DNA from: Acephala macrosclerotiorum
Lineage: Eukaryota > Ascomycota > Leotiomycetes > Helotiales > Mollisiaceae
DNA length: 64,000 bases
Reading direction: 5' to 3'
Assembly: GCA_014904845.1 (NCBI GenBank)
Contig: MU119248.1
Span: 232,542-296,541 of the forward strand
Below, one piece after another: positions 24,336 through 34,719 of the stretch. A program made the translations under genes and the position numbers. The notes below the pieces were generated by a model that made no database searches, was not told the DNA's origin, and saw only the letters and a program-made list of their open reading frames with translations. How positions within the stretch are numbered: position 1 is the stretch's first letter; every line of letters begins with the position of its first letter.

Positions 24336-26044
24336 CTTGATTTTTGGATTGCGGAAAGAAAGTAAAAGGGACTTTTGCGAACTTAATATTGTATTTGTAC
24401 TCAGCTAAAGTCACGCTGGTGTTTTTCTGGTAAGGGATCCGAGCCCCTTAACCCCGCCGCTTACCGAAAGAGGGAGGTCATTACCACGAATTGCGATGCC
24501 GATATCTTCATAGGACGATCACAACAGCGATTTAAAATGAACTATGTGTTTGCAAATCGTCCAGTAAGCACGGAATAATCGTGTTGGACACGGGAAGGAG
24601 ACATCGTGCGACTTTCCTGCTTCTGGCGGGAAAGCTAGACGGAATGGGGAAAGAAGGCGAGGCTATATATGTAGTCCTCCGTTCTTGGCAGGTAACATGA
24701 GATGGGAGGCATGGACAAGCATTCTGCCACTGGGAGGGGCTTGAAATTTAATATAAAAGAGTGGCGGCTGATTTTGGAGTCAAGAAGCTAGTTGGGTTGG
24801 TGGGATTTTGTATCGCGCTGCAAATCTTGTGCATTTCTACCCCGCTCTTGCTTGCAAGTTCTAGAGCTCTACCCATATCTCGAGATTTCACTGTCATCGG
24901 GAGTAAGAAGGAGTTATCAGGTACAGACTGCAAATTTGGAGAGTGGGAGCAGCTCAAGATAGGAGTGTACAGAACCCTGTAGTACAGCCGACCCCACCAT
25001 CATCAACTGCCCATTTGAGGTTGGACACCGCGGAAGATTCCAAAAAAAAAAAAAAAAGGGCGGTGACACTCGAAGCATTAGAAAGCTGCTTCCGGGGTCG
25101 AGATAAGTCTATGAAGTCAATCGGAGTCACAGAAACGGTGCACATCGTCGTGATGGCTGTGGTTTGGGCACCAGGTGAGATAGGGCTGCCAAGCCTGAAG
25201 CGACAGTGGTCAACCCCCTGAAAATAAACGAGGTTTGGTCTGGGTCGCTCGAACGTCTCGCCCAGATTCAGCACGGAAATGGGTTGAGTATTACTATTCA
25301 GAGAGTCAAAAATCATTTTCTGCAGCTTAGATTGTCCCATCTTCCGCCGAATGCTTTTCTAACACCATCATTGACTTGATTATCAACACCCATGTTTGAG
25401 AAGTGGTTTTCAAATGGCATCACATCATCTTCGAGTGCGGTATTTAGAAATAGAAACCTTTCCATGCCTCAAATTCGGCTCAGTAGTTGATATCGACACT
25501 CCAACAATCAAATCGTCATTACCACTGGCAGCCGCAACCCAGCAACAGACTGATCCGAGCGAGTGCAATCATTGATGACCTAAAGAATACCAAGAGCAAC
25601 ATTAATTACGATGAGCGCCGATACCCCACACTTAGTCTAATGACCCTCCTCAGCAGGGAAATTGAGAACATCTTGTATTTGATTAAAACCAGAACCGCAA
25701 CAACAAGTGATCAGACTTACTCACTGGCAAACACAAGCGTCCGATACCCAAGAGCTATTTCGGTGCCGCTATCAGAAAGCAAACCTCGTCTCATATTCCA
25801 AAGCTTAAATCGTCGTCAAAGAACCTCCATAACGCTTTCCTCTACATTGACTAATTTTAGAGGTTTTCTAGAGGTAATCATTGCGTATATATCTTTCTTC
25901 ATATCGGATGACACGCAAGCATCCGTGACCAGAATTAATTCGTTCAAGTCTGGGAACGGTTTAGGGATCCACTAGGTCTTCGAGCTCAACCCACCATTCC
26001 CGCTTTTGTTGAGAAATAAATCGTAGTCAAGAGCCAAACATGTA
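24336..26044. other. intergenic, no supported gene
   Basis: Includes the sedolisin promoter side and a run of about 17 A at about 25042. A 162-codon plus-strand frame at 25487-25975 has no recognisable motif and is not called. Confidence 0.45.
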
Positions 26045-26434
26045 CGGAGATTGCGGCATAAAGTGATGCGACTATAGGGTATTCCAGGTACCCAGTACGC
26101 TAAAGACACGTTATCTCACCGCCAAGAAGTTTTAAGCACGCTATATTCTTAGGCTATTAACCTTAAAAGCCCTTCTAGAGATCTTAAGTAGCTTCAAGGT
26201 CTATTAAGCCTAGGAAGCCTATTAGCGCTCGCTATTTACACTTTATTTTTGGCACTATCCCGCATGCGATTGCTTTAGAGCCTTTTGGCTAATAAGCGTT
26301 AATACCTTAGATTTATAGTGAATCTATTTACTTATAGCACTCTTTTCAGCGCTCTATAGCGACATCGTTGCCCTGAGAATACTATTTCAGGGCACGAGGC
26401 CCTGTAGTCGCATTACTTTATGCCACAATCTCCG
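26045..26434. mobile_element. mariner-type MITE, 390 bp
   Basis: Terminal inverted repeats of about 34 bases begin CGGAGATTGCGGCATAAAG on the left. The right end, read in reverse, is CGGAGATTGTGGCATAAAG, with only transitions between them. Both ends are flanked by TA, the target duplication of Tc1/mariner elements. No coding capacity. The internal sequence is of normal GC. Non-autonomous, so a partner transposase elsewhere in the genome would have moved it. Confidence 0.82.
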
Positions 26435-26500
26435 TAATTTTCGGTACTCGCAGGCGAATTTTCCAGCCGAAAAGTCGCGTATTGTAAAAGAATTCGATAT

Positions 26501-26880
26501 CTACAAAGAGAGTGTTCTGCCGTTAAAGCTGAGTTTTGCCCCAGTGTTTGAGTTCGGGAATGGTAGGATAACATCATAGTGAGTTGCTCTGATAAAATCT
26601 CTGTTTCCTTTGCTGACAGCGAGAAAAGGGCTGGGGTTGTAGTTTAGTGTGTTGATCGAGAGTTCCAGTGGAGTGTTATTCTTGAGCTTCTTGTATGGCT
26701 GAATAACCACAAGTTGAGGTTCTGGAAGGCAATTGCGGAGTCTCGTGTCGCCCATTTCGTCGGGAAGTTTGAGGAACTTTGAAAGAGAAGCGTTTCACCA
26801 TTCCTCGTATCAGCTAAGACAGGCTGGCCGCCTGAGGTATGGGCTTTGATTTGGACTTCTGGGTGTTTTGGGGCTGACAC
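26501..26880 (-). pseudogene. 2EXR-domain gene remnant
   Basis: The minus strand contains FLKLPDEMGDTRLRNCLPEP, then QLVVIQP, and later PFLAVSKGNRDFIRATHYDV, which align in order with the 2EXR pattern (F..LP.E.R..., LP.P..V.I, then L..V....R....Y). The segment upstream continues in a different frame (ending GETLLFQ), which marks a frameshift, and no ATG start is in place. The remnant ends at a stop at 26501. It is a separate copy from the one split by the hAT element. Confidence 0.5.
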
Positions 26881-27661
26881 CTCATCGTAGACTGGTGCTA
26901 TTGCTGCAATCCTAGGTCAAAATGGTATACAGTTGCTAATATATAAAGAAATTGCATCGTGCTCACTAATAAGTACTCGGTTTCTCTCACTCTCCTCTGG
27001 CTTTTTGCTATTAAAACATCGCAAAGGTCGGAGAGCTCTTCGATGCTTTAGGCAACTCACTGCGGGCGCAGCTTCAATCCAGGATAAAAGATCTGTTAGA
27101 TCAACTTCAAAGACTGGAGCTATGGGTGGCTGCATCACTTACCATCCCTAACCCGAGCCGTTGCATCTTCTTGAGGAATATCGACCATCTCGATATATCA
27201 CTTACTTGGGGAAGAAACACGTTGCACTCAGCGTACAAATACGGGAACTAAAACTAATTTATCATCATTGATTCCTCTACTCTATGTTATGCAAGATAAG
27301 CAACTTTCTTCGAGTTTGATATCTGGCGATTTCTCACAGGATCCTGGTAACTCTTTTGTATACTACAGTAATTCAACTCAGAGCATTTTGATAATGCACG
27401 CATCACAAAGAGCCACCCTAAAAATCCAGGGGCTAATGGAAATTGTATCGCAAGCGGGTTTAGCGGTAAGTATAAGAAGTTCAACAACGGACAGCAACTT
27501 TAACAAGGGTCGAAATCCGACTGAAGTGCCTTCATTGGAGGTCCTTATCCATGAAGGGCAGGCCAAACACGAAAGAAGTCACACAATAGAGAAGAGAACG
27601 TTGGGAGATAGATAGAACGGCTGATGCATTGCTCGTTCCGCAGCCTCGAACTGTTAGCATG
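26881..27661. other. intergenic, no supported gene
   Basis: Short frames only. The downstream flank of the Zn2Cys6 factor lies on the right. The part nearest 26881 may be decayed 5' sequence of the 2EXR remnant. Confidence 0.4.
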
Positions 27662-30046
27662 TCAAGTGATCGAACTGGTGATGCTATCCATCCAGTCCGG
27701 ATCATTCAAGAAGTCGAGATCGACTATAGCTGCGTCGTCAAACACGCCGGTATTAAGAATATCGTCAACTGCATCAGGTGACATTCCTACAGTAATGTCA
27801 GCAGCTTCACCCCACGTCAAGTTTAGAGCATCTCACCTGTATTTGACCTTGGATACGCTTCCGGTTCACCACCAAACTCTTGTCGCCATGTCCAAATGAA
27901 ATCATACAGTATGCTGCGCTTTATCAGCGCCTCAACCCTACGAGTTTCATTCTCACGAGGCAGAAATTCACTCACCTAGCACCTAATCGTGACTTGACCA
28001 TTAATTTGGGCGGCTCCTGGAGCGTCGCCACATCACTGCTATGCCACACCTGACTTACCATCTTCGCCACTTTACCCGGACTATCCGACTGTGCAATCGA
28101 TGACTTCGACGACGCAATAATAGCTTGATTGCATAGTTTCCTGCCAAGTTCGAAGTCGACGTCAGCAGCATAACTTGAGCGTAGAACCTTGAGCAGGATG
28201 ACGCATGACATGAAGAAAATCTTCAGGGGGTAAGTGGGGGCATAGAGAAGGTAGTCGTGGTCGCGGTCCACTTCGGCGATGAGGTTGATGTAGTTGATTG
28301 ATGTGTCGTAGGCTTTGAGTACGTTCTGCTTTCTTGTATCTGTGTCGGTGGAGTCGAAGAAGTACATGGAGTTTGTATACACTCTTGCTGCTGCTAGGTA
28401 GATCTGGTCGTGGACTGCCTGAATTAGCGACGTCAAAAACTTGGAAGCATAAGTACTTGCAAGACAAGTCGTTTTGATATTTCAATTGCCAAGCCTTCAC
28501 CCGTTTTTCGAAATCCCACAAGTCTTGGATCCACGAGAGCGTTGGGTTAGCTTGCGGTGATCCAGGACTGAACGGATCTCCATTATCAGTCAGGTCTCTA
28601 CAGATGAGATTTGATATCCGATTGCAGTAGCGGAATATCACGAGCTTGAAACGCATACTGTTGGGTAAACTGTACATGTTTCCGGGTTTGCATGATGCCT
28701 CGATGGTGCGGTCCATTGGGGCTGTTGGCAGAACACCCCATGAGGATTCAATACTGCAAGTGCGTCAGAAACGATTGCTCAACAAATTGATTCCCCAAGA
28801 CTCACGTTTGTGAGGCGATATTTACTGCTGCCCAGGTTGAAGCTCTTATTTGGCAGTCATTTTCGTCAGCGGTCGCTTTCTTGCCTACACGGCGGTCAGC
28901 GAAACGACAAACTCATGGAATCGGGTATACGTACGAAGGAAATCGGTTGCGTTCAAATGTCTATGAAGACCCAGCTGCATTGCCGTGCTAACTGCAGTGG
29001 AACTCAAGGTGCATATCGTATCGTTCCACATTGAGTTTGTCGGAAAGGGCCATGTGCACGCTAGAACGATTGCCTGGACCATTGGGATTGTGTATGGTGG
29101 CGTTGAAACACATTCCCAGAGCATTTTGGGAATCCATTCACACAGTACTGGAAACAACATGATATCATTGGTGTATCGTCGTGAGGCAATGCTAATGATA
29201 ACCCAAAAGAGGATTGTTCCTGATTCATAGTACTCGTCAGGTGACTTGGAGGGGTTCAGAAATGGAAGTGCGGGATAGTAGTGCTCGAAGAAGCTGGGCA
29301 AGTTAGTAGTAAAAGTCATGGTTATGGTATACTAACATTCTGAAAAGCTCATCGATCTCTTGTCCAGTGAGATACGCAGACTTGATAGACCTTGACAATG
29401 TTGCTCTTGGCCGAACCCAGCTTTGTGAGGGTTGTGACGTATTCCCAATGATATTCTCAACATTGAAAATACTCATAATAGCCGGCCCGCTGCCTTGGAC
29501 AGGAGTAGTAGCGGGATAATGAGGCGTCCTAGGCAGCGGTGAGCCGAATGAGCCATTCTGTGTTGCATGGCCTTGAAACACGGTTGGTGGTGGTGGTGGT
29601 AATATGAAAGCCGGACTGGTCTGGGCTGGCGCACTCAAGGATGGCGGAGTTGGCTGGGGTGATTGATTGGATGAGCTATTGAAAGCTGATGTAAGAAAGT
29701 GCACTTGTTTCTCGAGTTCAGCGATTTTTCTAAGTGAAATTAGCAGATATCTTCGTCCTAACATTAAGTCAGACGTACCGACTCTTGGAGACTCTCTTGA
29801 AGTTAGAATCTCTGTGGCAATCTAGACCTAGCCTGGAACACCTTGCACAGCCCTCATTCTCGTTTCCTACACATCTTACCTGAGTACTTAGTCAGTAAGG
29901 TGTATTCTATCATGTGATATAAGGAATCTAGCTTTTGATTGTCGGCATGCGGTGCAAACAACCCGATTCGTCCGTGAGGTCCGAGTGGTTTCACGACCAG
30001 GGGATCTGGACGACCGAGGAGTTTGTTCTGCAGCTTCGGTACTCAT
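27662..30046 (-). CDS. Zn2Cys6 transcription factor with fungal_trans domain
   Basis: Start at ATG 30046; the frame is open farther up but has no ATG. Exons: 30046-29933, 29879-29779, 29729-29337, 29293-28935, 28884-28806, 28753 to about 28450, about 28436-27976, 27913-27837 and 27786-27662. The binuclear zinc cluster is complete after splicing: Cys at about 31, 34, 41, 49, 52 and 59 (VCTACRQSKVRC, then GCARCSRLGLDC). A short coiled coil (KIAELEKQVHFL) and a Pro-rich linker follow, then the fungal_trans region (FFEHYYPALPFLNP and later a run with RASTWAAVNIASQ). Two oddities: the first intron needs a GC donor, and near 28440 the frame changes with no normal-sized intron. Both could be real or sequence errors, so integrity is uncertain. 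The target pathway is not evident. Confidence 0.82.
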
Positions 30047-30606
30047 TGATTTTCTGTGGGTTTGACAGTGCTTTGCGTGTTCGCTCCGTGATGTCGTGAG
30101 TGAGTTGCGGGGCAAAATGTTGAGATGGGCGAGAGAACGCTTAGTCGAGATTGGCGGCTATTCACGTGACATGCCGCGAACGCTCCGAGCTTGACTAAGA
30201 TTGTGCTAAATGCAAGATTGTAGTTGAAGTTTATAGGAAAGGCAGTTAATTGGTGAGCAGTTGTTAATTATATTATTTAAAATAAAAATAATAAAAAATT
30301 TATATAATTATATAAAGTTTTATTTTATTTTATTTATAAATTAAATTTATTATAATATTAATAATATATATAAATTAATTAATTAATAATTATATTAAAT
30401 AAATTAAAATATATTATTAAAATAATAATAATAAAATTTATATTTTTAATATTTAATTAATATTTATAAATAAATAAATAAATTATTTTATAATATTTCG
30501 TATATATTATAAAAGTTTTTTAGTTTTCGTCGCCCAGTCCTATACAAAGAAATCTTCTTATTAATTTAGTTTCGACGTTTTACACTTTTTATATATCGAA
30601 TGTAAA
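30047..30606. other. intergenic with AT-rich block
   Basis: The left part is the promoter side of the Zn2Cys6 gene. From about 30255 to 30510 the sequence is nearly all A and T, a probable RIP-mutated repeat fragment. No coding potential. Confidence 0.55.
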
Positions 30607-32248
30607 ATGTTTAATTCTTTAATAGTTTCTTTCCATCGGAAAAATAAAATGGAGGCGATTACTTTGAAAGAGAAGCAGGGGCTTCCCACAGCAATTACGA
30701 TCCGTGGATATGGCGATGGCGATTTTCTCGAATTCTCTACTATGGAATGGACGGAATTGGAGCAAATCCATGTTGTATGCGGGTATATTAGTAATGACTC
30801 TCAGGGGGTGAGATGTGTCTTTGCTCTCTATTCTGACGACAGTATGTAATCAGATGATAGCAGCTATCACTTCTATTCCATCTACTTTTTCTGCATTTCA
30901 TTATTACTGTACTCTATCTGACATACGTTCTGCACAGGTGACTTCGCAGCCACATCTGGACTGACAGCGGGTAGGAAAGTTGATCGTCATTCTGGATCAG
31001 AGTACTGTCTTAACCTTGCTCGGCAGTGGATTTCTAGGTGTACGAGTTTTCACGTCGAGTGTCATCCAACCTATGGATCTCAAGAGCCGTTTCTTTGTTT
31101 GCCAAAAGGCAAGACTGGTAAATACATCACGCTCAATTATTGCTGGGGACCGGTGCCGCATTTCACAACTACATCGAGCAACTTGGCTGATAGGGTCCAA
31201 GGAATTCGGTTAGCAGAGTTACCAAAGACATTTAGAGACGCAGTCATAACAACAAGAACGCTTGGAGTTCGTTATCTGTGGATAGATTCCTTGTGCATCA
31301 TTCAAGATGACGTTAAGGATTGGGAGACCGAGAGCAAGATTATGGCAGAAGTCTTTCAAAATTCATTATTGACCATTGCAGCTTCAGCGTCACCTGATAG
31401 CCGAACTAGCTGTTTCTCCAACGAGAATCGAGCAGGGAATTAAAGATACAGCGCGGTAAATGCACGTTCTACCTACAGTACATCAATAGGAACTGGTCCT
31501 CGCTGTCACCCGAGGGCGGATCAGTCCAAAGTCGAGCATGGGTCCTCCAGGAGATGCTGCTGTCTCAACGGATACTGTTCTTTCACAAGGACCAGCTTTT
31601 CCGGGAATGCCACAGTATGAGCCTGTCTGAAGAAGGCTCATCGCTGGCTTTTGATTTTGAAGTGGACATCCTTACTGCAAGCAAAGTCTTTTTAAACTTG
31701 AATATTGGAACTTGGATACTTTAAAAATAGCGTGTCTATCTCCGAGGTAGAGTCCTATCTTACAATTCTGGCTAGATTTGGTAGAGGACTATTCGAAAAG
31801 ACATCTCACTGAGGAACGAGATATCTTTGCAGCCTTAGCTAGTTTAGCTGTATTTGTCCGAAATAAAAGCGGCGACGAATTCCTAGCGGGCATGTGGAAG
31901 AACACCTTGCATACTGAGCTCCTCTGGGTTGCAAGAAGCAAATATCGCACTTCACCGAGTGCATGGTGAGCTCCGAGCTGGTCTTGGGCAGCACTTAAAG
32001 GAGAGATCTATTATTCCGATTTCGATCGGGGACCTCCTCCATCAGACCGGGATATTTGGTGTTTGTGTATCGCGTTAGAGAGGCGCCAGAAATGGTTCAA
32101 GAGGTTGGATCTTGGAGATGGTTATTGGCTATTGCTTTTGACCTCCACCAATACAAAAAATATAGAGTATTGCCGTATAGGTGGAAGAATGATCGAAGCA
32201 ATGCCAGGAAAATTCGGGCCAGATAAAGTCACCGTAACAATTGTTTGA
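30607..32248 (+). pseudogene. HET-domain gene, inactivated
   Basis: The first exon (30607-30841) splices in phase to one starting at 30938, which carries clear HET motifs: GKYITLNYCWG, AELPKTFRDAV, RYLWIDSLCIIQDD, and then NSLLTIAASASPDSRTSCF. The frame breaks at a TAA near 31443 and the protein continues in another frame (SRAWVLQEMLLSQRILFF, FRECHS), then in a third (EDYSKRHLTEERDIFAALAS). A TGA interrupts the C-terminal APSWSWA motif (about 31968), where family members have Arg before it. At least two frameshifts and one nonsense codon are present, so it is non-functional. It differs in sequence from the intact HET gene at 4275. Confidence 0.85.
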
Positions 32249-32735
32249 TCTAGGTAAGAAGCTGCTGGTATTATGGCCTAAGAGGCCTATTGTTCTACCT
32301 GGTATTATGCCCAAATACCACCACCGATCGCAGGCTCCGGCTGTCGCAGGGACTGTTGCAAAGTCATATGTAAACAGACAATAATATTAAGAAGAATATT
32401 CTAAGGAGAGAAGAACGGCTGCACACAAAAGGGAAGCCGGTTTTGCAAGTGATTGTACGTACAAATGGTTCAAGTCCCCCTCCAGCAGTCTGAGTTGATA
32501 GGAAATAAACGTAGAAAAGTTGAAAGTACTCTATGGTACTGTATTATTTCATCACATCTTATATGCTAAGTCCAGAAAGTTTCTGCAGGGCCATTTCATC
32601 GACGAGTGCACGCATCTTTACTTTCATAATCCTTCAGATGATTCAGTTTCAATCCCCCAAAAGAGAATTCCCGGCCTAAGAATCAAATCGATCAATGGGA
32701 AAATAAGATCGTCCTGTGACCCTGCTAGGTAGGCC
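32249..32735. other. intergenic, no gene seen
   Basis: Short frames only; no recognised feature. A TTCAAGTCCCCC string near 32470 resembles a tRNA T-loop but does not fold (see rejected items). Confidence 0.5.
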
Positions 32736-33094
32736 CTTCCCAAACAGGTGCGATAGATGGAACCTTAGGGGCCGTCACGACAGGAGCCGTGTCGGCTGGC
32801 GCTCTTGATGGGGCTGCCATTGCCTCCATATTCACCAGACTGATCAGGTGGGCTATCCTCGGGGCCGATGGGTACATCTGGGACTGCTGGGACTGCTGGA
32901 ACCCCGTCGTGAAGGATAACTCAGTCGGCCTCTCTCGCGGCATCGCCCTTCGTGACCTCTACGACCACCCAAATCTCTGGCAAATGATTGTGGACAGCAA
33001 GGGCTTCGTCGCGGAGAACATTCGCGGCGAGCGATTTCGTCTCTCTGCGGTCGACGTAGGCGGCGCTCTCGCTTTTCACGCGACCTCGATCTAA
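32736..33094 (+). CDS. hypothetical protein fragment (no recognised family)
   Basis: An open frame reaching a stop at 33094, with an ATG at 32789 and open sequence upstream from about 32736. The upstream part is Gly/Ala-rich and hydrophobic (TLGAVTTGAVSAGALDGAAI); the rest is polar with WDCWDCWNPVV, LRDLYDHPNLWQMIV and a C-terminal ENIRGERFRLSAVDVGGALA. GC content is higher and codon composition more regular than in the surrounding decayed DNA. This suggests a genuine coding segment, perhaps the last exon of a gene whose 5' part was lost. No domain is recognised. Confidence 0.4.
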
Positions 33095-33391
33095 CTTACT
33101 CTCGTCGACGTTAAGATCAAGTTGCTTGCATATTCCAGCAAACTCGCAATAAGAGGTCTAAAGGATGTTCGATGTCGCGCGGAACCTGTGCAAAGGCTCG
33201 TAATGTACTCCGGAAGTTCGGATTATTCGCTAGACAGGTCGGTTCGTCATATTGGTTCGTGAAAAATAAGCAGTCAATGCGGAATGAAGTACGTTGTAGG
33301 TAGAAGCCTCTGCAGAAATAAAAATGTTAGTAATGATAATTTGATATCGAGATTGAAAGAGGTTGCCCGTACAACTTGTTTGCCCCACGCA
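33095..33391. other. left flank of the second hAT-like element
   Basis: No gene or repeat seen. Confidence 0.4.
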
Positions 33392-33399
33392 TCGTACCC
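33392..33399. repeat. left target-site duplication of the second hAT-like element
   Basis: TCGTACCC before the CAGTG end; the right copy at 37155-37162 reads TCGTACTC, one transition different. Confidence 0.75.
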
Positions 33400-33712
33400 C
33401 AGTGTTCTCGATGGGTGGGTAAATTAATGGGCACGCCTAGGCTTACCTAGCCTATTACCCAATCTAGCCTGATCTTTTAAGGATTATCTCGACCCGGGTG
33501 AGTATAGGCTTGATCTCGTTCAAGCTTAACTCAACCCATAAAGCCTACCAAGACTTTTAGTGATTTATGATAAAAGTAGCACCCTTGGATCAAAAGGTCC
33601 ATTCAGGTTTAGTGGCACCATTTATTGACTTAGAAACCCATCAAAGCTTGAACTTTTGTCTACATTTCAGGCTTTAGACCTTCTCTTTTTGTTTCTTATC
33701 ATTCTAATCAAT

Positions 33713-34217
33713 ATGTCGGATTCAGGGCTGTTTGAACCTCCAAAGAGCCGCCAAACGTCCCTTGCCCCCTTTTCTAATGCCGGAACCGAATCAACGACTA
33801 TAACCAACGATTCAAGAAAAATACAATCTGTTTATCGACCTTCGAGCAACTCTCAAACACTCCAACTACTTCTTACTAATCGTCCACAGCGTATTGTAAC
33901 CAAGAAAAAGTCAACTACTCAAGCCCGGCTCTCCGTTTCAACTGTAAGTGCAACTCCCTTTGCAATACTCGACTAATGTACTATAGCATTCTAACTTCCA
34001 AGCATTACTTAATTTCCATCGACCCGAATCTCCTTCTCCTCCTATCTCAATTTCGAATACTACAATCGATATAGACGTTACACAAAGTACTCCTGCATCT
34101 ACAAAACCAAAGAAAAGACATATTAAATCAATCACATCAAAATCTCTATTAATAGCCCTTGCAAAAAGTGCTACCGATAATACACAAAATTTACCGCAAA
34201 ACAATCAAAATAACTAA
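33713..34217 (+). CDS. hypothetical 153-aa protein inside the hAT-like element
   Basis: Two exons, 33713-33943 and 33987-34217, joined in phase 0 over a 43-base intron with GTAAGT donor and CTATAG acceptor. ATG 33713 is the only ATG near the start. The protein is Ser/Thr/Gln/Asn-rich, with basic clusters (RIVTKKKSTTQAR, KPKKRHIKSI) and no hydrophobic segment or Cys pattern; it could be a nuclear, disordered protein. It may be the N-terminus of the transposase before sequence decay, or an unrelated accessory frame. No family is recognised. Confidence 0.45.
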
Positions 34218-34451
34218 TTAAAAAAAATTATCGATAGTACTTTTGTAGAACTTACTACAGGGATCCCTTTTAAAAAAAACTCGAACTATTCGTAGTTTCA
34301 TATAAAAACATAACAAAAAAATTATACTTGAAAATAGCAAAAAATACTAGCTTTATACTATATATTTTATCCTTTGCTTCTAATAATATAAATCAAAACT
34401 AATATCTTTAAATAACGTCGACGACAAAATGCCTATTACATACAACGCTAA

Positions 34452-34711
34452 TGTAGAAAAGCAATGGAGCACAAAGCAAAAAGGCCCAACCGTAGGTCAG
34501 TTCGTCTTAGCCAGTGGACTAGACTCATTCGAAGTAATCCGTAATCCGTAAATCAATCAATCAATCAGTCAGAGTAGAAGTAGAAAGGGTTGTTGATTAG
34601 TCTATGGTGAGCGAAAGCTCCTTATGTACTAGAAGACACGTGACCAGTACTGCCCTCGAAACTAGCTATTTACAAGGATTTTTTGAAGAGAGAGTATATA
34701 GCCCCACTACA
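34452..34711. repeat. LTR-like repeat copy 1 (260 bp, unmutated)
   Basis: Starts TGTAG and ends CTACA, as retrotransposon LTRs do. It is flanked on both sides by CTAA, which may be a 4-bp target duplication, suggesting a solo LTR. Base composition is normal. It aligns over its whole length with 36013-36272. No adjacent retrotransposon genes. Confidence 0.7.
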
Positions 34712-34719
34712 CTAATTAT

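Noticed and set aside
25487..25975. 162-codon frame on the plus strand
   Set aside because: No motif or hydrophobic pattern, no neighbouring exon; chance frame is likely.
28410..28460. A 38-base intron at GTACTT in the Zn2Cys6 factor
   Set aside because: Splicing it gives the wrong phase and an immediate stop.
30255..30510. AT-rich block as a centromere or replication origin
   Set aside because: Too short and indistinguishable from the other RIP-mutated repeat remnants here.
32410..32500. TTCAAGTCCCCC, possibly a tRNA T-arm
   Set aside because: The upstream bases do not form a T-stem or an acceptor stem, and no anticodon arm could be drawn.
33713..34217. The frame inside the second hAT-like element as a transposase
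   Set aside because: It has no BED finger, catalytic core or dimerisation motif; listed as hypothetical instead.
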